From positions 62,001 to 126,000 of the forward strand of contig JARBJD010000056.1 of NCBI GenBank assembly GCA_033064195.1: a stretch of 64,000 bases of DNA, given 5' to 3'. Source of the stretch: Blattamonas nauphoetae (taxonomy: Eukaryota; Preaxostyla; Oxymonadida). A program made the translations under genes and the position numbers. The notes under the pieces are model-generated. The model was not told where the DNA came from. It worked only from the letters and a program-made list of their open reading frames with translations, and searched no databases. Shown piece by piece: positions 33,001 to 43,600 of this stretch (position 1 is its first letter; the number at the start of each line of letters is the position of its first letter).

Positions 33001-33720
33001 TACTCCCAAGCAGGGTGAGAAGAGGCGTGCTTTTGGATCGGGTACATGCAAATGAGCCAGACTATCCCTCTTCAAGAGTGTCTGCCTTCTTTCGTTTCTG
33101 TTTGGGCAGTTCCAGTTCGAGAACTGTGGAAGACAGTCTGTCCTTGTGTTCTCTCATCAGCACTGTTTGCATGCCTCACTCTTCCATCCATTCGTAGCGT
33201 TGTGTCTACAAGAAGCCCTGTCCCGTCGAAAATACGTCTGACCTTTTGAGAATGAGGGCCTTATTGTCCAGCCTCCTCACATCCAGAGGAAGGCAGGGGA
33301 TGAAGTCGTTCGGCTGGACTGCCAAAAAGGAAGAGCAGACACACAGCGGAGTTTATGTGGCACTAGAGTGCGGGTTTTGAATGGATTGAAGTGACGAGAA
33401 GAGGTGAGGGAACGAGGGGATGGATCCATTGAAATCGTGAAGTGGATGGTGAGACGTGCTATGAGTCAGGGGGTGTGAAATAGAATGATGTTCAAGGCGT
33501 GAAATATGATTGAAGTTGATCACTTCACTTTTCTGTCTTTTCGAGATCTCCATTGACATAAAATGATGTTAAAGAGGTAAACAGAGAGTGAAACAAAAAT
33601 ATGGCATACAGTTGATTCATAGTTGTGTTCTTGAAGAAAGGATGTTGATCAGGCCCAGATATGTATACCAAAAAAGTGACTGACTACTGACACGCCTTTT
33701 CTCCAAGTCACCCATGTATA
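30066..33720. mobile_element. 3655-bp TIR DNA transposon with 8-bp target duplication
   Basis: Flanked by GTATTTTG on both sides (30058-30065 and 33721-33728) inside a known sequence, so the ends are exact. TIRs are TATACATGG(C/G)TGAC, 14 bp with one mismatch. Sub-terminal ACTGAC/GTCAGT motifs are frequent (near 30108, 30228, 30312, 30475, 33677), as for transposase binding sites. An 8-bp duplication suits hAT, P or Merlin-type elements; hAT-like is my preference but the TIR start is not typical. No intact transposase is visible. A minus-strand stretch at 31381-31169 (HFDETDEWFLSW) resembles the first-Asp region of DDE_1 transposases, and 32717-32415 has an integrase-tail flavour, both weak. 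Confidence 0.75.
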
Positions 33721-33794
33721 GTATTTTGAGGTTTTCTCAGATTCGCAAGGGTCTATCATGCTGATAATTATTGTTTTCCAAGATTGACCAATAT
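33721..33794 (+). repeat. Stray array-unit fragment, right half
   Basis: Continues the unit (compare 16966-17036): GAGGTTTTCTC, then ATCATGCTGATAATTATTG, ending at GACCAATAT. The first 8 bases are the target duplication of the transposon to its left. Confidence 0.85.
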
Positions 33795-34114
33795 GGACCG
33801 TATCTTGATGCTATCCACAACATCATGAAATGAACCATCATATCATGTTCATTCACAACACCTCCTCTTGGCTTGGGTCGGCATGTCCTGCCTGTCCTGT
33901 CCTACAGGACAGCCAAAAAGAGGAGGACAATTTGGATAAAAGTACTGATGACAGGAATTGAACCAGTCTCCTGCTACGTCTGACCGTGAATCGCGAAAAT
34001 GAAAAATGAGGAGAAAGATGAGAGAATTATGCACATTTTCCATTTCAAATTCATTTCAGTACTGTTTTTTCACACTATTTTGATGAAAATCGCGAGAGTT
34101 GTCCAAAAGCGGTC

Positions 34115-34280
34115 GATCAGCCCACCATAGGACAATCATAGCACAATCCTAAATCGGGCTCAAACCATAGGACATGAGAGCTTTTTGAGACATTCACAAA
34201 ACTTGCGTCTCATTTTCACGATAAAATCGAGGGAGGACAATTGTCCTGTCCTGTCCTATCGTGTCCTATGGTGGTCTGAT
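34115..34280. repeat. Short inverted-repeat block inside the transposon's left end
   Basis: GATCAGCCCACCATAGGACA near 34117 and its near-complement near 34257-34278 (one mismatch) enclose about 120 bp containing more CATAGGAC motifs. It is either a nested small MITE or part of the sub-terminal structure. Confidence 0.45.
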
Positions 34281-34815
34281 CTGTCCTATGAAACCAACAT
34301 TTTTATGAAACTGGCCTTAAATCAGCTAAACGACACTTTTGTCGAAGCACACTGAGCGGCAGAGGTACCATGTACACTCTTTTCTCTTTATTCTCTTCAA
34401 ACTTTTCTCTCTCACATGTTTTAGACAATGGCAAATGTAATCGATTGGACACTTGAGATCGTCGAACTCAAATGAAATTTGATAAAATGATGGAAGTAAT
34501 GTGTTCTGATTTTGTTGGTTATTCCCTTTTTCCCTTATTTTCCGATTTCAATGGACATATAGTTGGTCTTCTTCGCCGCTTTCCACGGTCCTGAGGAAGA
34601 CTGGATTCATTACATCTTCACCTTGCTGTATGATCTATTGATGATTTTCCGCTCATCTTTCCCTCCTTCTCTGAATGTTGATTTAAGATCTGTTCACGTG
34701 GGCGTGTCGGAATCTGAACTGACGAAAATGGAATGAGATCCGAGATGATACAGGTCTCTTTTTTCCGAACGGATGGTTTGTATTATCTTATTTACCATTC
34801 TCTCCGCATTTATCA

Positions 34816-35082
34816 ATGATAGATTCTATGCTGGAGGCTTCAACAGGGAGAAGTGACAGGAAACACGATCGAATTGAGAAGAAGAGGAGATATTCAAAGA
34901 GTAGAGACAAGATGAGAGGAATACATCAGAAATGGACATTAAGTGATGAAGAGGAGTTGAAGTATGAGAGACTGAAGACAAGATCATCCAAGATGAGAGT
35001 GAGGAGACGTGGGATATGGAAGACTGGAATGAACAAAAGAAGTGATAGACGCATCAGTAATTCAAAGTTAAGATGTGCTTGA
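34816..35082 (+). CDS. Possible small basic protein inside the transposon
   Basis: An ATG-initiated frame of 88 codons that is very rich in Arg, Lys, Ser and Glu (for example RKHDRIEKKRRYSKSRDK). It has no domain I recognise. Purine-rich composition alone could produce such a frame by chance. Confidence 0.2.
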   Translation: MIDSMLEASTGRSDRKHDRIEKKRRYSKSRDKMRGIHQKWTLSDEEELKYERLKTRSSKMRVRRRGIWKTGMNKRSDRRISNSKLRCA

Positions 35083-36610
35083 AAAGTCATTGAACCAGGG
35101 ACAAACAGATTCACACAACGCTGAAAAGAATGTCTGCTCTCTTCTCGTTCTTGCGAACTATTCGCCTCTTCCTTTCTCTTTTCTTTTCATCCATATTGTC
35201 TCCTTCTTTTCTCTCTCATCAGCCAAGATGGTGAACTCAACCGAGGCTCGATCGGCACCATCGCCACATTTGGAGTTCGATAAGCTTCTGGAAATTGAAG
35301 TGTGCCACTAATCTCTTCATTTATTCCATGCCTCATCTATTCAATTGTTCATTTTTCAATATCTTATTCAATCCTTCTTCTAATTTGCTCGTCTTTTCTT
35401 CAGTTCGTCCTTGCTTCCTTCACCCCCTATTCATATTCTCAATGATCTTCTTTGACTATCAGATAAATTTTCTGCCTGATTTACACTCTCCATCCTCGTC
35501 CTGAGACACTCTACCCATGGATTCTCTCTGCGTCACAATTCGACAATCACAAGTCTCACTCCTCCAAACAGCAAAGTGTTAATCTCTGACTTCCTCCTTC
35601 TCACTATGTCTGCTCTCAATTTCGTTCATTTTTGTTGTTATTTCTCGTATTAGTTCGGATCTGTCTATTCTTTGGGATCTTACCAAACAAACGATTGTCA
35701 TCGCAAAATCGACTTATTGAGACTCACCATCACTCTACGGAAGGTGTCTGTCGCAAACAAACTTCAAAGACGAACAGAAAAACGTGCAGAGACCGAATTT
35801 TCACCATCACTCCTCCTCTCTACACAACACTCGTGTCTCGTTGTGAAGAAACCCACAGAACGAAACACCACTTCAATTCAAGTCAATACGTGATCACTTC
35901 TCTTAAGTCTCTTCATGACAGGATCCAAAGCATCCATTCGATTCACCTTCAATTCACAAACATCCCCTTGTCCAAATCAGCCTCTCTCGACAAATCAAAT
36001 CCAACCTCATCATCATAAAACAAAGGAAACACGCTATTCAACTCGATATCTCATACTAATCTTACTTCAGGTGAGATCAACTCCCAGTTCTATCAGCCTC
36101 TCTCCTGAACGAGACAAAATGTTAAACTTGCACAGGTTCGATCTTCCTACCTTTCTTTATGTCTCTTTGATAATTTCTCGTTCTTCTTCCCCATCAAGCT
36201 CCTCCATTCCTCGAACCACCCTAGCGTCTTCTTGCGCCTTTGCCTGTCCCCGCCATCTCTCTTCACATTCGCCCGCTTCAAGATAAAAATAACGAAATGC
36301 AATTTCTTCTGCAATTCCCACCTGGCATGGGAGTTGAAAGACAAACAAATCAACACGATCTTCAACTCCACATCCACATCGAATCGCTCGCGATCAACCT
36401 TGACTTGGGGAGCTGAACAATGAAGCATGAAAGGTTTTGATGAAGCAGAGGGTGGGACACAGGGTGAAGAAGAGGTCTTAAGGAGGTGAAGAGGCATGCG
36501 AGAAGACGAGTGACGGAAGGGCCAGGTGAGGCAGGGAACCGGAGAACAACCACAAGAACAGGGCCGGAAGAACGAAAGGGAACTCTGAAAGACAGCGTCG
36601 ATCTAGACGA

Positions 36611-37051
36611 GTGACATCAAGCAGAATACCTGACAAATCGCAGACACCGCTCTCATCCCCACCAGACTCTGCCCCACCATCATTCGACGAGAGATTGGAC
36701 AGGCCACACTCACCAACGACTCACCTCTTGGCATATCCGAGCGAGATCTCCAAACCGATAAAGTTGGAAGCCATTGCAAGTGTCGATGGAGAAGTGTGCG
36801 AAGGAATGAGAGGAAGAGGCCGAACGAGTGGAGAGGATGATTTGATGCTTACAAAAGACAACATTGACCATTGGAACGAAATAGGCTTCGCGGATGTTGA
36901 GATACGAACTGCTTTGTTGTCTGCTCAGATCTCTCGCATCTGGAATTTCTCTGAACTCACGTTCATCAATTTCCGATTTATGTCGTTTCCGTTTCCCAAT
37001 TTTGTGATAAATGTGAACAATGAAGAGAATTTTGTCGAAATTTGTTACTGA
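36611..37051 (+). CDS. Possible exon of an unknown protein inside the transposon
   Basis: A frame of about 147 codons (from 36530 if extended) with plausible composition (SQTPLSSPPDSAPPSFDERLDRP, then KDNIDHWNEIGFADVEIRT). There is no ATG at its start, so if real it is an internal or terminal exon; a GGCAG acceptor lies near 36536. Function unknown. Confidence 0.2.
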   Translation: MTSSRIPDKSQTPLSSPPDSAPPSFDERLDRPHSPTTHLLAYPSEISKPIKLEAIASVDGEVCEGMRGRGRTSGEDDLMLTKDNIDHWNEIGFADVEIRTALLSAQISRIWNFSELTFINFRFMSFPFPNFVINVNNEENFVEICY

Positions 37052-37224
37052 TCGGACCTTCATTATTGTTTTGTTCTTGATCCAATCTAGTTCACACTTT
37101 CAGCTTCTGATTCATTCAAAATGAGTGTAAAATACCCTCTGCGTTTCAGAATCAAGGTATCCACATCACATTACAACATCTACATACTTTTTTGAACAGA
37201 ACCCTCTCATCGCCTAATTAAGCG

Positions 37225-37263
37225 CCAAAAACCCGTGTCCTATCATAGGACACGGGTTTTTGG
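37225..37263. repeat. Perfect 19-bp hairpin near the transposon's right end
   Basis: CCAAAAACCCGTGTCCTAT and its exact complement are separated by one base at 37244. It includes the GTCCTAT sub-terminal motif in both directions and ends 25 bp before the element's terminus. Confidence 0.8.
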
Positions 37264-37288
37264 AGGAGGACATGCCGACCCAAGCCAA

Positions 37289-37650
37289 ACCTCCTCGACT
37301 ATGCAAAGTTTGGAAAAATGGCACGGAGGCTGGTTTCTGCAAGTGTTTAAAAAGTTTCCCCCATATCAAGGATTGAAGAGTTCGAATGAGATCTGACCCT
37401 TTGAAGAATTCGTGAGTGACGCTGACCGACTCTTTTGGCCGGTCAGCCATGCCTACTTTTTAGGCAATAGAATGGCCTAATGTGACTTTCAGGTCCGATC
37501 GGAGCCATGATTTGCTTTGACACTTCACCTACAAAAAGCAACTTGCCGCACGTTTTCAACAACAATTTTCAAAACTGAAACTGTTGTAACATTGTCCAAA
37601 TTGGCGCTCATGTGGGCTGGACCCATTATAACTTCTTTTCAGACATTTCT
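37289..37650. promoter_or_regulatory. 5' flank of gene C
   Basis: About 360 bp between the transposon end and the ATG of gene C. No recognised promoter motif. The whole upstream region of gene C must lie here or in the transposon. Confidence 0.3.
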
Positions 37651-40600
37651 ATGAGAATCCCCCAATTCGTGTCTTTCTCGCTTTTCTTCCTTCTCTCGAC
37701 GGGAATAAGCACATCTCTCCCAACCATATTCGAACATATCCCAAACGAAATCCTTCTCCCAAAAACAGACTTCCATTGCACTGGATACCTGTTCAAATCA
37801 ACAAGAATTTCAATACTGGGAGAAAATGGCACAGTGATCAAACTTCTTAGCCAAAAATCGACACAACACGCTCCTAACCTGCCTACAAATCAGGAGGCAA
37901 AACATCCTCCTTTTATGTTCAGGATTGTCAACTCAACGGCATCTTTTGGTTCCCTCAAGTTTTCTCTGGAATCACAGAATGCTCAGTTTAACAGAAACAT
38001 GAACAAAGACCAGCCAACTGGAACAGGAGCAGCAGAACATCAACGCTGTGCCATCATCGAATCATCCACACTTCTCCTCACCCAAGTCGAGTTCCAGCTC
38101 GAAACAATCATTTCTCCGCTTTTGATCACATCGACAGACTCTTTGGCTGATGCCAGCTCGTCAGTCACGCTGGTCAGCTGTGTCGTCCAAACAGGCACGC
38201 CCCTCATCCCGTCCTTCACCGAAATCATGTCCGAGCAACCATCATCCACTGCAGCTGTTGTAACTGTCGCTTCGGCGTCGATCTCGTCTCTCTCGCTCCT
38301 CGGGGAGAGTGGCATTGTTTCAACAGTCAACTCCCAATCGTCCTCTCCACGCCTCTCAACAATCGTCACAGTATCGCATTTCCACAATCTGACAGCGACT
38401 CCAGTTCCTCACTCTCAGCCTCGCCATCGTCCAACACAACTTTTGGCAGGAAACGAGATGAGCCGAGTAGACGATGCTTTGTACGGGACAGTGGCATCCA
38501 TTCTGGACCACTCGCAGTCGTTCGACCTCCTCAACTCGACACTGCTCGAATGTGAGAATCCCCGAACAGCAAGGAACGAGGATGACCCGACAATCAAGAA
38601 CATCACAGGAACACACACATTCACGTCATCCGGAGGATCTTTCAGAAACGAGACGGGATTCACACATTATCACTTCACCAGCTGCATCATCACATCAACT
38701 TCACAGACGGGTGCATTCACCATCATCTTAATTGGTGACCTTTCTGGAACTGTGAAACTGACAAGCTGCTCGTTCACAATTGATTGCAAAAGCTACAATG
38801 TAATATTGATGAACTTGAAAGGAGTTGCAGAAGGAAAACAGTCACTCTCGATTGATTCGTGTTGTGTGAAATACGACAAAGAAGGCACACTCGCCGAAAC
38901 AAGCAGTCAGATCGTGACGTACTATTCAGTCATGACGGACATAACCCACTCCACCTTCGAATCACCGAATGGAGCTTCACGAACACGAACTTTCATAGCT
39001 TACGACTCTGTTACGTTCGTTCAGATGAACAATTGCCAATTCAAAGGTCAGACCACCTCATCATCCGGTTCTGTGTTCTGCCATTCCAACGCGTACCAAA
39101 TCCTTCTTCTCTCCGATTCACTCTTCCAAGAAAACAAGGCTGGAATTCATGGGGGAAGCATTACAACGAATTACGCCCATCAATCATTCTCCCGCTGTGT
39201 CTTCAGACAGAACGAGGCAGACATGAGAGGAGGAGCTCTATATTTGATTCATCCGCAGCATCTCTTCCTCGAAGACACACACTTCGACAACAACCGAGCA
39301 CTGGAGTATTTCGCAACAATTGAGGACTATGCGCATTGTAGAGGGAATGATATCCACGCTTTTTCAACGAATGTTTCGTTCTTTTCGCCAAACAATGTGA
39401 TTGGTTGCACGTCATCGACTCCTTCCAACAAGATCGGGTATTACTACACTGAAGTCGCCAACGCTGATTTTGCTGATCAAAACCTCGTTTTCCCAACTCC
39501 GATTGAGACTGTGATTTCTCAACTCTTCGTGGAAACAGGCAGGACAGGAGAGGATTGTGTTGAGTCCAATCCCTGCCCGCTCGTCTCCACGGCCATCTCG
39601 AAAGCCGAGTCGATCTTCACACAGATCCACATCGCTGTTGGCGATCAAGCGCTCAGTGATGAAACAATCACAGAATCGATCCAGATTGTCGGGAAGGGAT
39701 GGATGGTGAACTCGACAAAGTCAACAACACTCACGATGGGCGGAGTGACTGTTGGGAGCAATGGAAACCTGACACTCACATCACTCTCCCTCAAGCCACT
39801 CAACACCTCGTCTATCCTTCTCAGCCACTCTGCGACCACAGCGACAAGTCTCGTGAAAGACGTCAGGATCGAAAATGTGGAACAGCACACCGTTCCCCTC
39901 TTCTTGTTCTCACAAGGAACAGCGACACTCCGAGTGTGCACATTCAACACAATCGCTCTGACGACTTCGGCTGCAGTCTCTGTGTCAGGCTCAGCGTCCC
40001 TCACTCTCTACCAAGTTTGGTTCATGCACATATCTTCACTCAGCACAACTGGAGGAAGCTGTCTGGATGCAGCGACAAGTGCTTCTGTATCAATTGAGAT
40101 GAGCGATGCTTCTCACTGCGTATCGAATGGTCCAGCTGGTGCTTTCTTCATCGCAAAAGTGGGAAGCTCGACACTCACTCTGAAGAGTCTCATCTTCACC
40201 GAAAACAAGGCCTCCTCGTCTCTTCCACAAATCGGAAACGACATCGTTCTGTCTGGCTTTCTGCCCTCGTTCGTGTCGATCACCAGCCCAATCAGTTCTG
40301 TGAGCGACAAACCACATTGTCTGGTTGGGGGAAGTCAGATGAACTTTCAGATTCCGAACTTTGGGTACCACGAATACGGGATCCACCATCCAATCAACAC
40401 TCGCTTCTATTTCGGCCTCCCCATGTCACAGTTCAAAGGAATTCCTTACACCATCAACAATCTCGTCTCATCTGGTCAGAGAGTCGATCTCCGAATACAG
40501 AATGCTGGTCCAATCATCATCACTGATTCCATATTCGTCGAGAGAGCTGTGAACTTCAGGTATTTGAAGATCCAGCAAGATCCAACATCGCCAACATCTC

Positions 40601-43600
40601 GCTATGTTCTATCAACATCCACAATCCTCTGGTTCCATGAAGCCTCTCTCACTATCACAGCTGACCCACTCACTTCACCTTTCGTTGTTGATGGTTCGGA
40701 CTCTTCACTGTTACTCAGATCATTCGTTATTTATCTTCCTTCCGTCCTCTCTCATCCACTCGTGATCAATAAAGCAGGAACAACAACCTTGGAAGGAGCT
40801 GCTATCCACACTCCACTCTCTCTCCGCGGCTGCTCATTTGTGGAGTCACTCAGTGGCATTATCTCGGTCACTAATCAAAAGTATTCCAACATCAATTCAG
40901 ATGTGGATGGGGGCTTCCTCAACGCAAAGAGCTCCACTCTTACATTCCAACGTGTTCAATTTGTGAACTGCTCAGCTCGAAATGGAGGAGCTCTGTTTGT
41001 CGACTTGTCTGGTTCGAGATACGTCTCAATCGTCTTCATGACGGGCTATCCAGACACCTTCAGCAATTGTCGAGCGACAGCGACGGACGAGAATGGGGTG
41101 TTGGTTGGGAAAGGCGGGGCGATTTATGTGAAAGGGACTTCGACAGACGCGAGGCCGATCAGGTTCAACACGACAGCACTGAACCATGCGAGATTCGAGA
41201 ACAACACAGCCGCCAGAGGCAACGACATCTTCATCGAATCTTCTCTTTTCGAGGGAAAGACATTGGATCAGATTCCAGCTTTTGGAGGAGGATCTCTGAG
41301 CAGCATGTATCGAGTGGCGATTGAGGGACGAGACAGCGAGGAGGACAAAGAGACCATCCATTATTTCCTCACCACTCCTTCGATTTCTGTGAATGGGAGT
41401 GTGAGTGAGCCATTGACGGGAGTGAGTGGAAAAGACAACAAAGACTGCAAGTGGACAGGCACACACTGTGCGACACTGGAATTTGGAGTGAAATATCTGA
41501 AACAGAAATACGAAAACGGAACACACTTCCCACAGGAGATCCAATTTGTGTGGAACATGACATACACAGAGAAGGCGATTGTGATCACGGACCAGGACAT
41601 CACAGTGTCTGGCACAACAACAACGAATCCAAAAACAGCGAAAGTGTTGAGGTCGATTTTGGAGGTGGACAAAGATGCTGTGGAAGGGTCGTTTGTCTTC
41701 ACAATCGAAGACACAGCACTGCTCGCTGTGACGAACCTGGACATCTATCCAATCGCAAAGTGTGGGTTGTTTGATCTGAAGGACGATGCGCATTCGCTGA
41801 AGTTGGACGGTGTTGGTGTGATCTGCTCAGACTCCGAATCGTATCGTCATCCTCTCATCAAGTCCACAAAGCACCCCGTCACCCTTCAGAACTGCCATTT
41901 CAACACAACAGACGAGTCGATTGGACCAGCGATCTTTGCAGTGCCTCTCGTGTCATTCGTATCGACTGAGCAAGCCATCTCCATCATGTCGTCGTCGTTC
42001 CAATCCTTTTCTGTGTCTGGACACGCTCTGCTCACCATCACAACCGAACAGCCGATCTCGTTCGTTTCTGTGAACTTCGAAGACATCACACAGACAGTTG
42101 CTGGGAAAGCTCGCTTTGTTCACGTGATGTCGTCCTCTCTCCGTACAGTTGTGACTCCTTCACATTGGACAGGATCGTTCACTCAATCTCAGCCTCTTTT
42201 GGACTTCGTTGGATGCGACAGCTCTCTCACCTCTGACCACCCATTCTTCGAATCATCGCTGCTGTTCCATCTCCTCCCTCCCACTGACAACATCGTGGCT
42301 GGTCAGACAACAGACAATGAAGAGAGTGAGCATCCGAATTGCGGGACGGATCGACTCCGCTGCTCCTCCCTGTCATCCGCTCTCGCCTCGGCGCTCGCAC
42401 ATTCACTCAGTACCTCGATTTTCGTGTCAAATACAACATCTTTGTCAACACCTCTCGAAGTGACATCAACAGCGAGTTTCGCATCGACATCAGACCAACA
42501 GACGATCTCTCAGTATCTTGGAGGCTCGATCGTGTTGAAAGGACCTGGACAGTCGCTGTCACTCATTTCACTCGTCTTCACTCTTTCACCGACAAGTACA
42601 GTATCCACACTTGTCACAATCAGCGCAGGATCGCTCTCTCTCATGACTACCAGCATCGGAACAGACATTGCGACAGAAATTAACACATTCATGACAACAC
42701 TTCTCGATGTGGCGAATGGATGTTCGCTCAGTCTGTCTGGAACAGAGTTCAAAAATCTGAAGTTCACGCATCCTTCACTCGGCACAGCCATCGTTCTCAG
42801 ACTCGGCTCGTCATTTTCATCCGACAGTGGCTCGCTCTTCTCGTCTGTCTCATCGAACGCGACTGGCTCTCTGATCTTTGTTCACTCAGCCGATCTCGAG
42901 ACAACATCGAAGACATCGCCGTTCATTTTGATTAAAACAACATTCGAACCTCTCCCAGCCAGACTGATGACAATTGAAGAGAAGAAGAGGTATGCTGGTG
43001 AAGTTGGAAACGAGGGAGCGGAGAGTCTGTTGTATTTCTGGTTTCCTCACACAGAATCCGAGGCAACGCTGTCAGTAGATGAGAATGGAGAAGACCATCG
43101 AAACTGTGGAATCGTTCGGCTTCCCTGTCAGACGCTGAAAACAGGCTTTTCATCTCTGAAGACAACAGGCACGACACTCCTTCTGAACAGAAACGACACA
43201 ATACAGACAACACTCACCGCAGTCTTTGAATCTCAAACCATCCAATCGAAAACAACAACCCAAACAATCAATGTCTCGCCATCTGGAGCCATCTCAATTT
43301 CATCATCTCGTCAACTCGCTCTCCACACTCTTTCTTTCACATTCGAAAGTGGATCAAGAAGTCTTCCATTTGTGAAAGTGACAACTGGCTCGCTCTCCAT
43401 CGAGGAGTGTTCATTTGGTTCATCAGAATCAGACACCACACTCCCTTCAGCCCTTTTCGACATCTCAGGAACCCTCCGTGTGGATTCAGTGAATTTCAGA
43501 AAACTGAAGACATCACAATCGACAGGTCTGTTCAAACTTGAACTGACCGACACAGAAACACTCTGCTTCACAACAACACGAATTGAATCGTGCACATCGA

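Larger units (their letters stand above)
33868..37288. mobile_element. 3421-bp TIR DNA transposon with 8-bp target duplication
   Basis: A perfect 22-bp inverted repeat starting TTGGCTTGGGTCGGCATG lies at 33868-33889 and 37267-37288, flanked on both sides by ACCTCCTC (33860-33867 and 37289-37296). Both ends are rich in the sub-terminal motif GTCCTATG/CATAGGAC (near 34127, 34171, 34258, 34283 and 37236-37253). The interior has no recognised transposase. Its right end is only 363 bp from the start of gene C, so it may affect that promoter. Family unknown; the 8-bp duplication is hAT-like. Confidence 0.75.

Noticed and set aside
37612-37650. Earlier start of gene C
   Set aside because: It begins with GTG and gives no signal peptide; the ATG at 37651 does.
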